From Glaciimonas sp. PCH181 (lineage in GTDB: Bacteria > Pseudomonadota > Gammaproteobacteria > Burkholderiales > Burkholderiaceae_D): 64,000 bases of DNA. A model generated the notes under the pieces. That model worked only from the letters and a program-made list of their open reading frames with translations, was not told where the DNA came from and made no database searches. Made by a program: the position numbers and the translations under genes. Below are positions 1-8,223 of the stretch, one piece after another. How positions within the stretch are numbered: the first letter of the stretch is position 1; each line of letters opens with the position of its first letter. Location of the stretch: assembly GCF_003056055.1 (NCBI RefSeq), contig NZ_PYFP01000001.1:1054001-1118000 (forward strand), read 5' to 3'.

Positions 1-143
1 TAGAGACTAACTTGTCCTTACTGAAGACGACCAAGCACACCGGCAAAGCTGAAGACTGGCAATAGCAATGCGTTTTAGTTGTATATACGAGAAATTTCTC
101 TCAGAATATCCCGAGCACCCTATCCACGCAAAAAAGGATTTGT

Positions 144-830
144 ATGAAAATTCCATCGACGACCAACGGATACGAACAGCGCTTTTGCGCCTTTATTGAT
201 TTCTTGGGCTTTTCTGCTGCAATAGCGAATGGTACATGGACGCCCGATGAAATCGTGTCGGCCATGAAGAAGGCTGCCAAGGTGTCTGGTGGTGAAGAGG
301 ATCTGATACGCGTAACGCAATTCTCTGACTCCTTGATTTTGTCGGCACCGGCTACCGATCCATGGGCGCTTTACTCCATCGTATCTACTGCTTTCTTTCT
401 CACTATCGAGTTGGCCGCTCACGGGATCTTGCTTCGGGGTGGAATCACGAAAGGCGAACTCTATCATCAAGGCACCTTGGCATTCGGCCCCGCCTTTATT
501 CGCGCCTATCGTCTTGAGCAAGCGGCAAATACACCGCGAATTATCGTGGATGCGAATATTTTGGAGCATGGGCCTTGGCCAGATACGATGGACGAGACAG
601 AGATTGATCACCTATTGAATATCAGCATACCGCAAGACACAGATGGATGGCGGTATGTAGATTATCTTTCGAAGAAACATGTCGGCGAGTTCGATGACGG
701 AAATTATGGCCTTGAACGGCACTATTCAACGCTTGAGAGTTTGGTCCAGAAGTACAAAAACTTTAACGATCCAAGCATACGCACAAAGTACGGCTGGCTC
801 GCTGCCAAGCTCAAACAGGTCGGCAGATAA
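144..830 (+). CDS. Class III nucleotide-cyclase-fold protein of unknown role
   Basis: A 228-residue protein I cannot name. Its layout follows the class III adenylate/guanylate cyclase fold: FIDFLGF near residues 17-23 carries the position of the first metal-binding Asp, QFSDSLILS near residues 60-68 that of the second, and GPAFIRAYRLE near residue 115 matches the helix that in cyclases supplies the catalytic Asn and Arg; here Arg is kept and Asn is not. The start is supported by an AAGGA six bases upstream. No signal peptide or membrane segment is seen. It lies at the left edge of the island, so its upstream partner, if any, is outside the window. Similar stand-alone proteins are usually annotated hypothetical; real cyclase activity is inference. 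Confidence 0.6.
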   Translation: MKIPSTTNGYEQRFCAFIDFLGFSAAIANGTWTPDEIVSAMKKAAKVSGGEEDLIRVTQFSDSLILSAPATDPWALYSIVSTAFFLTIELAAHGILLRGGITKGELYHQGTLAFGPAFIRAYRLEQAANTPRIIVDANILEHGPWPDTMDETEIDHLLNISIPQDTDGWRYVDYLSKKHVGEFDDGNYGLERHYSTLESLVQKYKNFNDPSIRTKYGWLAAKLKQVGR

Positions 831-962
831 GCCATGGGCTCATCAGATCAAATCACGCGCGATCAAGGGAAATACCTCCGTCAGAAATTTGAGGCTGTAC
901 CAGCACTGACGTAGGAGGCTGGTGATCGTGCTGACCTTTTACGCACTCGTTTAATTTTGTAG

Positions 963-1325
963 CTAACGTAGACGTCTTGCCTTACTGCGACGCACACCTG
1001 GTATGTGACCGGGCCCAAATACAAGACGATGGGTAGATACTTTCTTCCGCAGGTATTGGTCCTTTTTCGTCAGATGTTTCACCACTCTCAGCAAGTTAGC
1101 GCGCAGCTCGTCATCACCAAGACTGATCATGCCGATGCCCAGGTATTTGTATTTACCTTTTTCTGCGTTGCAATCAAAGAACGTGCCACGTCCAGCAGTG
1201 ATGAAGTCCACCCAGTACCGGCCAATCAGAGCAGCCAAGTAGGCATCCTTCAGCACCTTCGAACCATCGAAGAACAAAATGCAGTGGGAATGATGTCCTT
1301 TTTCGGCACCGTTCGCCAGCGTCAA
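963..1325 (-). pseudogene. Truncated YagK/YfjJ (inovirus Gp2) family protein
   Basis: The 120-residue frame keeps the C-terminal half of the YagK/YfjJ family (also annotated inovirus Gp2): a hydrophobic-Phe-Asp strand (ILFFDGSKV), IGRYW, a GTFFDCNAEKGKYKYLGIGMI stretch, a DDELR motif, and the LTKKDQYLR ending before a basic tail. The N-terminal half is missing: an in-frame stop lies seven codons upstream of the TTG start and no Shine-Dalgarno is seen. The family is known from inoviruses and from islands such as CP4-6 and CP4-57, where a replication-related role is suspected. It sits on the same strand as two relatives, and is most simply a remnant. Confidence 0.6.
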
Positions 1326-1724
1326 TATGTGGCAACAAGTGCATCACAACTTGTTACCGCCCCAATGTCACTTATGTCCGTACAGGTCTTTACAAGGCCT
1401 TTGGTAAACATACATTTACGTATTCATTAATGCGCATATGACCCTCCCTAATATGTCCATCAGGAAAAATGGGCACTGATATGTAGGAAATATGTCACGC
1501 GCTGATTTGCAGGATCGCGGCCAAACTTGAACAGATCGAAAGATAGGCCACGATCTAGCCAGATTACATCATTGCTGATCTCTGACGAAACCCCTTCGCC
1601 GATAGCAAGTTTGGTTGATGCCGAAGGCCTGTCGCATCATTGATTGCTTCAGGTACCTTCGCTAGAATTATGCATGTTACCTTTAGGTAAAAGAACATCA
1701 GTTGGCGAATAAATCAAAGCTGCC
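1326..1724 (+). other. Non-coding gap with no recognisable content
   Basis: About 400 bases between two YagK/YfjJ relatives. I see no convincing reading frame, RNA gene or terminator. It may contain the worn N-terminal part of the truncated gene to its left, but I could not trace one. Confidence 0.4.
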
Positions 1725-2381
1725 TTAGATTCGACTTGCTCCAAATCCATGGCTGCCATTCCCGAAAGACTTTGTGGCTGATTTGCAGAGATAACTCGCT
1801 CGGAAGAAGAACTCCGCGATGCTTACATTTTCGTCGCGGTGGATGTGATAGTAAGGGTTCTTTGGTATCTCAACCAAGCCTACTACGTCTTTAGCTGGTA
1901 GTCCTAGCGCGCTGGCCCACGAGTCATTGAGTCGGTTAAACATGTTGTCGCGTCCAGGCGAATATGTGCCCAGTGCGCAGAAGGCATCGTAGTTCAGAAG
2001 CATAGCCATGTGGTAGTGGGGACGTCCATGCTGGCCTATCTCCCTCGTCCAAACATAACGGACGATGCTGTCATGCGCATATTTGTTTTCTCGCATTGCT
2101 AATTGACGATTGTGTCTAATTTTTGCTTTCAATGATTCAATGAAACGCTCGATTATTTCACTCTGATACGAGAAGTCATCCGGGTTCTGGTTAAGGGGAA
2201 AACGAAGATCAAACCGGAACGCAAATACGCGCGGATATTGATTAATGGCACGGGTCATCGTTTGATGAAGTCGATGAAGATATTCACGTATGAATGGACC
2301 CTTATCAAATTGTATTGGCAAGCCCAAATAGGTGTCGTCGAAGTGAAGCGTGAGGTTCGAATTGGCGGGATGGCGGATCAT
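1725..2381 (-). CDS. YagK/YfjJ (inovirus Gp2) family protein
   Basis: A 218-residue protein resembling E. coli YagK over its full length: HPANSNLTL at the start, a Lys-Gly-Pro segment followed by a helix, RFDLRFP near residue 57, ERFIESLKAKI, VRYVWTREIGQHGRPHYHMAMLLN with a paired-His core near residues 110-125, SWASALGLP, a Pro-Asn-Pro-Tyr-Tyr stretch, and a C-terminal SYLCKS..TKSFG..SHGFG. Length equals the family norm, so it looks intact. The HPHYH-like core resembles the HUH arrangement of replication initiators, which is inference only. The start has a CTGGAG upstream at about nine bases. Neighbours are two more family members and an AlpA gene, a typical satellite or island setting. Confidence 0.75.
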   Translation of the reverse strand: MIRHPANSNLTLHFDDTYLGLPIQFDKGPFIREYLHRLHQTMTRAINQYPRVFAFRFDLRFPLNQNPDDFSYQSEIIERFIESLKAKIRHNRQLAMRENKYAHDSIVRYVWTREIGQHGRPHYHMAMLLNYDAFCALGTYSPGRDNMFNRLNDSWASALGLPAKDVVGLVEIPKNPYYHIHRDENVSIAEFFFRASYLCKSATKSFGNGSHGFGASRI

Positions 2382-3181
2382 TTTAATACTCCAGGGATTG
2401 ATTACATACCATCAAGGCATAGAGTATTTTCTTACGTGAATTCAACGAGATAAGTGAGCTCAGCAAGCCACGTTAGATTGACATTGCACGGCACCTCACG
2501 TACGTGTCACTAGCTTGACAGCATGCGATTGAGGTAATCGTAAATATAGACCCAAGACAGCGAGAGACCAAAATACCAGGATGGAATCATGAGAGATATA
2601 GTGTTGCAACTTTCAATCCCAATGCCGCTTATAAATAAACCATTCGACGAGCGAGAAGTTGGCCACATCCGTTATTATTTTTATTTGAATGAAACTGAAT
2701 CAGTCTGACTTAACGTTCGCATCACCAGAAGTAAGGCTAGCTCTGGCAGAGATAGTTCTGTTTGTGAATTAAGCAGTTATACAATCATTGCATGCGTATC
2801 GGAAGGCGTAATACGTTGGTCGACACTTGCAAGGTAGGCGACACCATTAGCTAAGGCAGGTGTATTTACCCCTCAGCAATTCGAGATAGGTATCCTTGAA
2901 TATTAGCTCCATATATCTCTAGATATATTTAGAGATAAAACATACTACTTATACCGAAAATAATCTGCTTAGATATCGCTGCCCTAGCATTAAAAAATGA
3001 TTAAATATCTACAGGAGAGGCCCAGACATTACTCTGGCAAATTATGATCGAACCCAATGCCAATATCTGCATTGGGCAAAGTGTGTTACGCCTTCCTCTA
3101 ACGGACGCAATAGTCGGAGATAGTTATTATCAGGAACGAAGTACTGAGCCGTGCAAAGCGGACACATAACACGACCATTGC
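2382..3181 (+). other. Long AT-rich non-coding stretch of the island
   Basis: About 800 bases with no gene I can support. A 39-codon frame at 2589-2708 starts with ATG after GGATGG but has no recognisable content. Two hairpins stand out: eight-base arms at 2914-2921 and 2930-2937 (TATCTCTA/TAGAGATA), and at 3053-3060 and 3069-3076 (CCCAATGC/GCATTGGG). Neither is followed by a T run. Confidence 0.4.
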
Positions 3182-3555
3182 TTACTGAAACGAATGTAAA
3201 CCTATCGTATTGCCTTCAGTATCGATAATCAGCGAAATGTGACCATGTCTGCCAATGGAGGATTTTTCCTTTTCCACCTTGCCGCCGTAAGTCGGCGCCT
3301 TCACTTCTTCTGCTGCGCAATCTACACAACTGAAATAGATCAAGGTATTGTTTGTACCTGAAGAAATGCACAGGCATCCGAACTAGCGCACCTTGTGCGG
3401 CATAGCGCTTTTTTTGCATTGGAAAAAACCCACATATCTGCTTTTGGGTTGTTAAGTTTTGCAAGTTGAACGCCCAAGACGGATTCATAAAACGCCTTGG
3501 CCCAATGCATGTCTTGAACGTAGATTTCGAACCAATCCAAGGCAATATTACTCAT
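3182..3555 (-). pseudogene. Frameshifted VOC-family (glyoxalase-like) gene
   Basis: Read from 3555 the frame begins MSNIALDWFEIYVQDM and runs through AFYESVLGVQLAKL and ADMWVF, the first beta-alpha-beta-beta-beta module of a vicinal oxygen chelate protein. The match then jumps to a second frame at QGALVRMP and to a third at NTLIYFSCVDCAAEE, ending in GRHGHISLIIDTEGNTIGLHS and a TAA at 3182-3184. Joined, these give a normal small VOC protein of about 123 residues, so at least two frameshifts have destroyed it. Family members act as dioxygenases, glyoxalases or resistance proteins; no function can be assigned to this copy. It is a chromosomal-type gene stranded among island genes. Confidence 0.75.
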
Positions 3556-3654
3556 AGGAGACTTTTCAGCATGCGATGTAAATAAAAAACATGCCCTTAG
3601 TCAAAACAGCACATGGCAAATAGCAATTGCGAACCTTCGTCAGTTGGTAATATT

Positions 3655-4722
3655 TTATATTATGCGTCCCTTATCAAAAGAACGTCCCTTTTCTCCTTTA
3701 ATCATTAAAAATCTATCAGCCATCGCAATGTATCCCAATGCATTTTTACGAAAAACTCTTCTTAATTCGCTATCATCTCGCTGTAGTATCGGCATACCAC
3801 ATCCAGTCCTATTCCTATAGATTTCATTGTAATTGATAAAATTTCGGTCAATGAGTACAGATTGATGACTGATCGTGAGAGTTGATTCAGCATTGACATA
3901 CTTGCACCAATACTCGCCAATCTCCTCTGCTAGCTTTACGTCATCCGATACTTTCTCTCCATCGAAAACAAAAATCATATGAAAGTAATAGCCCTTTACT
4001 TCCCTGTATTCTAGCCGCCAGATATATCCTGCTTGATGAAGAGAAAGTCGTTTTTTATTACGCATATTGTCCTTGAATCGCTTCAGATCTTTTTTTGCCC
4101 GTTCTAATGTCACATATTGCGCCTGGCTATCATGATAAGTAAAATCCACGCGTAATATCATCAGGGTTTCATAAGAGTCAAAAAGCTGCTGCTCATAGAG
4201 GCATAGGCTAGCAGAGTTTTTTTTGCTATTTTGCATTCGTTTATTCAATGTGCTTTTGAACTCGCTACTTTCCAATTTTTTAGCTATCGAAACAATTAAC
4301 GCGTTATATTTTTCAATTTTATTCAGTTCATCATCAAGCCATTCTGCAGAAAAATCATTCTCACCAATATCGTGTAATATTTTCATATCCTTGCAACAAT
4401 CGAAAAAAATCCCAACATGTGGGCTAAAAATATAGTAGCGGGAATATCCACTGACATAGAAATTGAAAAGCCCGATGAGCGCATGCAACGGCTGATCCCG
4501 ATTTCCAGAATAAAAACGATTGTTGTCAATTTTGGTAAATGCGGGGTTTTTATTGAAAGAGATATGCTTTACAAATTTTTCTATTTGAGAATATATATAT
4601 ATTTTCTTATCGTAATTATTACTCACTTTCATTTTTGACCAAGCAATTAAACCGTTTTCCTTACCTATCAGATCATATATCTCAGTTGACGATAAATTGT
4701 TCTCGGTTTCATCTATATCCAT
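3655..4722 (-). CDS. Large YagK/YfjJ (inovirus Gp2)-like protein
   Basis: About 355 residues, longer and more diverged than its two neighbours. The N-terminal 190 residues are Lys- and Asn-rich with no recognised domain. The C-terminal part keeps family landmarks: MILRVDFTYHD, a Lys-rich helix, AGYIWRLEYREVKGYYFHMIFVFDGEKV with a single His in the core, EEIGEYWCKYVN, a RTGCGMP stretch and a final LGYIAMADRFLMIKGEKGRSFDKG. I start it at 4722 because AGGAGA lies five bases upstream; a longer TTG version to 4782 has no ribosome site. AlpA is encoded 180 bases upstream on the same strand. AT content and codon use are unlike the core genes. Function is unknown; a role in element replication is inference. 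Confidence 0.6.
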   Translation of the reverse strand: MDIDETENNLSSTEIYDLIGKENGLIAWSKMKVSNNYDKKIYIYSQIEKFVKHISFNKNPAFTKIDNNRFYSGNRDQPLHALIGLFNFYVSGYSRYYIFSPHVGIFFDCCKDMKILHDIGENDFSAEWLDDELNKIEKYNALIVSIAKKLESSEFKSTLNKRMQNSKKNSASLCLYEQQLFDSYETLMILRVDFTYHDSQAQYVTLERAKKDLKRFKDNMRNKKRLSLHQAGYIWRLEYREVKGYYFHMIFVFDGEKVSDDVKLAEEIGEYWCKYVNAESTLTISHQSVLIDRNFINYNEIYRNRTGCGMPILQRDDSELRRVFRKNALGYIAMADRFLMIKGEKGRSFDKGRII

Positions 4723-4904
4723 TTTTCTCCTATATGATGAACTTGGTTTACCCTCGCGTATGATATTGCACTGGTTACCCAATTACATTGCTCACGCTTA
4801 CAGACAATGAGTCATCTAAAAAATTGAGAACAAGATTACGTCAGCTTCTTATTCTCAATACTTTTTGTCAATATATTATTTATCATTCATGTTGGATTCG
4901 GAAC

Positions 4905-5141
4905 TTATTCAGCAACACGACTTTTAACAATACAATGCGAGACCCATTCTTTCACTTCTTCCAGTACCCATGCAACACTTCCTTTTCCCGTCACCGATAA
5001 GCAGATTGGCTTTGGAAAACATGAGTCGTATTGTTTTGAAGTAGGATTCATTTTTGCATAAATGCTGCTTCGCTTTAAGCCAGTGATCGTTTCCACAGCT
5101 GGACGGCGTATCAAAATACATTCTTTTTCTTTATTGCCCAT
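4905..5141 (-). CDS. AlpA-family DNA-binding regulator
   Basis: A 78-residue protein matching the AlpA/phage CP4-57 regulator family: ILIRRPAVETITGLKRSSIYAKM forms the winged-helix/MerR-like recognition region, followed by FPKPICL and GKGSVAWVLEEVKEWV. In CP4-57 AlpA activates the integrase/excisionase functions of its island; the same job here is inference. The start at 5141 is chosen over an upstream in-frame codon because an AAAAAGG site precedes it and the extension has no family similarity. It lies upstream of the large YagK-like gene on the same strand and is divergent from a small frame at 5282. Confidence 0.8.
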   Translation of the reverse strand: MGNKEKECILIRRPAVETITGLKRSSIYAKMNPTSKQYDSCFPKPICLSVTGKGSVAWVLEEVKEWVSHCIVKSRVAE

Positions 5142-5281
5142 GGTATTACCTTTTTCGCTTTTATTGATAGAGCTGGATAAGCATCTGATCAATCTTAGTT
5201 TGCCAATTCCAACTACCGGGCTCAATGCCTGGCAATCCCATGCAGAGACCGACACGTCAGCAACACCTTTCCGGAGGCTTT

Positions 5282-5512
5282 ATGACCGCATCTGAGTGCT
5301 ATCCGACTATCTCTACAAAACATAAGGACTCACGATATTTTTTTACCGGAATCGGCTGGATCAATGTGGAAGAGCATGGCAAGCCGGTGCCTATTTTTCT
5401 TACCTGTGTGCCGGAATCACCTCAAAAAAGGTACACCAGCCAGTTGTCCTCAGCAGACATAAAGAACATCCAGTGCGAAGGGCGTGCAATTGATTCGTCT
5501 TTTGACGTATGA
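5282..5512 (+). CDS. Small hypothetical island protein
   Basis: A 76-codon frame with an unusually good ribosome site: CCGGAGG centred seven bases before the ATG. The product contains a FFTGIGWINVEEHGKPVPIF stretch and no known domain, signal or membrane segment. It is divergent from alpA. The start site is the main argument that it is real; I do not recognise the protein. Confidence 0.4.
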   Translation: MTASECYPTISTKHKDSRYFFTGIGWINVEEHGKPVPIFLTCVPESPQKRYTSQLSSADIKNIQCEGRAIDSSFDV

Positions 5513-5771
5513 TCACAGATGAAACATTACTTCGTGCGATACTGCCATACCTCCCTATGATATCGAGAATATGTCACATTTTCTCCTATGTAGTAGCTAA
5601 GTATGTATATAAAAATATATGTGAATCCAATGTGAATTAAACGGGAATTAAAATAATTTAACCGTGTATAAACAGTAGTTTCATTGTGTTATTTTGTTAT
5701 TTCAAACGGACTATAATGTGATTTATATGGCTATATTTTGGTTTTTATAATTAGATAATTTACTTTTTGAT

Positions 5772-6850
5772 ATGCCAAAAATGCAATCAATTGCAAGAGA
5801 GAAAGATTTTCTTAATGCACTAAAGATCCGTCCAGCGGGAAAGGGAAAATCTAAAAAAACAGCGCTCGGTAAGAATCTATATCTGGTGACTTCACTGAAG
5901 GCGGTGCCTGATAGCGAGACGGACATGCAATACGCATTTCAAGTGCGTATTTTTGGCAACGGTCAAGACAGAACAAGAACAATCGGGCACCACCCTCCCA
6001 TGACATATGAGGAGGCAAGAAAAAAAGCGGATGAGGAATGGGCCGAACAGAAAAAAGCGCGTGAAGAAGGACGAGAAGCTGAGCGGAAAAGGCTATATGA
6101 AGACATTCGGGCTGGGAAAATGCCGACAGTGCCTCTACCATGCTTTAAAAGCTTCAAAGATGCTGCCGCATTTATCTACCAATTGAAAGCAGCTATTGAT
6201 AGTCGTCTTCTAGTACTGCTTGGCGATAAGAAGGAGAGTAAATTATTCACAAACAATCTAACAACAGCTCTACAAAAAAATAACAATATTACTGATATTA
6301 GATTAGAAACAGAAATCTATCTGGCAGTCTGGTTAATGCTATTGATACCAGCAAGGGCTAATGCATTGATTGATCTTCCTAACCAAATTATGTCATCAGA
6401 TACACTATCTTTTTTTCTTTATCAAAAAATGATAATCATGCAATTACCACTTCCTTTGAATACATCTCAAGAGTAGTTCGTCGTTCCATACAAAAACTGG
6501 AATCAATTAACTATAATCAATCTACTCCATCTTCCAATGCGTTCTCATCCAATTTATTCCCTTGTTTGAGTCATATAAAAGGAAATGATCGTCGTGAAAA
6601 AATAGCTGAAGCAATAAAAGAAATTTGGCCTGAATATCCTATTCAAACAAATAGGTTCAAAGCATTTTTTGAGGAAATTGCTATTCGACATAGCGAATTT
6701 CAAATAAAATTCATTAAGGAATATACCGCGAATAAACGCCCATACATTGAGATATCTAAGGACTCTTTCCAGATCATTGCTCTTGTAAGTTGGTGGGGAT
6801 GGCAATTGGATGCAGGTCAGGATATCTTCAAGCTCCATGCTCCATCCTAA
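5772..6850 (+). pseudogene. Frameshifted P4-type integrase-like gene
   Basis: The first frame (5772-6476) begins with an Arm DNA-binding-type domain: GKNLYLVTS, then FQVRIFGNGQDRTRTIG, PMTYEEARKKADEEW and a charged helix. It continues to LMLLIPARANALIDLPNQ, which resembles the region around the first catalytic Arg of tyrosine recombinases. At a run of six A (6424-6429) the sense continues in the -1 frame (NDNHAITTSFEYISRVV), through TNRFKAFFEEIAIRH, to KRPYIEISKDSF and SWWGWQLD, which resembles the Tyr box and tail of P4-like integrases. Joined length is about 358 residues, slightly short for the 400-residue family. The HxxR motif is not clear, so the catalytic half is diverged as well as frameshifted. 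Confidence 0.5.
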
Positions 6851-6923
6851 ATCTTGGTAATGATTACTCAAAGATGCGGCAGTAGTTCTCACTAACTAAA
6901 TAGGTGCTTACCTTTAATTGGAT

Positions 6924-6953
6924 TTGACACACAAAAATATGGCATGATATTTA
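6924..6953 (+). promoter_or_regulatory. Candidate sigma-70 promoter of the H-NS-like gene
   Basis: A consensus TTGACA at 6924-6929 is followed after 18 bases by TATTTA at 6948-6953, 33 bases before the ATG of the H-NS-like gene. The -35 is perfect, the -10 weak. Confidence 0.45.
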
Positions 6954-6985
6954 TTTATCACATTTACTCACAAGGAAAATCTATC

Positions 6986-7294
6986 ATGTCTAATTACGAC
7001 GAACTTTACAAACAGCATCAAGAATTAACAAAAAAACTTGAGGATGCAAAAAAGGAAGAAGCAAATAAAGCTATCAAAACTATTCGAGAGCTCATCAGTA
7101 AATTTGACCTAGAACCCGAAGACTATGCCGTGAATCCTCACATAAAAAAAACACTGAAAAAGAAAAAGGAATTTCAATACAAGGATCCTGCTTCCGGCAA
7201 TGGATGGACAGGTCATGGGCGCACACCTGGTTGGATTAAAGATAAATCAGAAGAAGAACGAGAAGCCATGCGCGTAAAACCTGATGGAGATTAA
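6986..7294 (+). CDS. H-NS family nucleoid protein
   Basis: A 102-residue protein with the two-part H-NS layout of Burkholderiales: an N-terminal coiled-coil (YDELYKQHQELTKKLEDAKKEEANKA and following helix) for oligomerisation, a Lys-rich linker (KKTLKKKKEF), and a C-terminal DNA-binding domain with YKDPASGNGWTGHGRTPGWI, the AT-hook-like loop of the family. The start at 6986 is preceded by AAGGAAA; an upstream in-frame codon has no similarity. Chromosomal H-NS proteins silence AT-rich foreign DNA; an island-borne copy may keep its own element quiet or modify host H-NS, which is inference. It follows the broken integrase-like gene and precedes an IS66 remnant. Confidence 0.85.
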   Translation: MSNYDELYKQHQELTKKLEDAKKEEANKAIKTIRELISKFDLEPEDYAVNPHIKKTLKKKKEFQYKDPASGNGWTGHGRTPGWIKDKSEEEREAMRVKPDGD

Positions 7295-7659
7295 ACTCTA
7301 CCATGAAAGACAATCAGCCTAAAATGCCAATTGATACCCTCCACTTTTTCAGACTAAGATGCAGCCAACCTAACTGACTGCTTGAATGCAGTTAAGGAAA
7401 CACTGAATACTCAAATGGTCGAGCAGTTGGAAAGTTCCAACTGCTCCTCGCTCGCGTTAAAGGATTACTGGATTAGCAGTATCCGAGCCATCAATTGCGC
7501 ACAACCACCCAGCACGACAAAATCGACATATTGCTCTATTAGCTACAGCGCATCGCCTATTTGGACTTCGCGACTCTGCTCGGCAAATAGCCAGCCCTTG
7601 CCTTCAGACGTGCCTCAAAATGGCAATGGCGGCGTCATATCCTGCTTAGTTTATTCGTT
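7295..7659 (+). other. Non-coding gap with a tight perfect inverted repeat
   Basis: No gene is supported here. At 7421-7432 and 7435-7446 there is a 12-base perfect inverted repeat (GAGCAGTTGGAA/TTCCAACTGCTC) with only two bases between the arms. It has no T run and is not a standard terminator. Confidence 0.45.
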
Positions 7660-7741
7660 GTAAGTGCTCCATAAACCACAGGCTTGTGGCTTAATCCGGA
7701 TATGCGCATGCTTGTAGCATCTAATTTCAGGTGGAGCGAGC

Positions 7742-8065
7742 ATGAAGAAGGAAGCGCAATTTTGGATTGACCACGTGGTACACGTCTAACTCGAGGCTGG
7801 CTCGACGAGTGCCTACGCAAAGCGGCATAATATTTCTGCCGCCGCCCTGTACTATTGGCAGAGCAAATTACAAGCATCGATTAACCCTCGCCCATCCAGT
7901 GAGCCAAGCAAATTTGTGGCGCTACGCATCGCGGAAGGCCCTGCGACGCAATCGTCTTCCGCCTGCACGCTGGTACTACCCTCAGGACTACGTCTGGAAA
8001 TGTCCGCACTACCTGCACCAGGATGGCTAGCGGCCCTGAGACGTGCCGAGCAAGGAGCGGGTTGA
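7742..8065 (+). pseudogene. tnpA: IS66 tnpA (OrfA) with an internal stop
   Basis: Starting MKKEAQFWIDHVV, the frame meets a TAA at 7787-7789 and then continues in the same frame as STSAYAKRHNISAAALYYWQ, a FVALRIAEG segment, and LVLPSGLRLEM up to a TGA at 8063-8065. This is the small helix-turn-helix accessory protein of IS66 elements (about 107 codons). A single nonsense codon interrupts it; there is no frameshift. The stop codon overlaps the ATG of tnpB. Confidence 0.75.
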
Positions 8066-8223
8066 TGCATCCCGGCTGTCACATCGAACAAGTGTACCTC
8101 TGCCGGGAACCGATTGATTTCAGGAAGTCGATAGGCGGCTTGAGTGTGCTAATTGAGCAGGAGCTGGCGTTAAATCCGTTTGGCAGCGCGCTGTATGTCT
8201 TCGTTACGCTTTCAGGTTGTTGA
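8065..8223 (+). pseudogene. tnpB: IS66 tnpB (Orf2), 3'-truncated
   Basis: The 52-residue frame has the conserved start of IS66 TnpB (YLCREPIDFRKSIGGLSVLIEQEL and NPFGSALYVF) and then breaks off into unrelated sequence before a TGA. Intact TnpB proteins are about 115 residues and continue with an RRRDK-type segment. The break marks where the element was deleted. Confidence 0.75.

Larger units (their letters stand above)
7660..8223 (+). mobile_element. IS66-family remnant (left end, tnpA, partial tnpB)
   Basis: The left end GTAAGTGCTCCATAAACC at 7660 fits the GTAAGCG-type terminal repeat of IS66 elements. It is followed by a broken tnpA and by the first part of tnpB, overlapping as TTGATG as in intact elements. 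The tnpC transposase and the right end are missing, so the element cannot move by itself. Confidence 0.7.

Noticed and set aside
120..611. Minus-strand frame opposite the cyclase-like gene
   Set aside because: No ribosome site or recognisable protein; the plus-strand gene has both.
7382..7663. Plus-strand 93-codon frame after the H-NS-like gene
   Set aside because: It crosses the perfect palindrome and the IS66 end and has no protein features.
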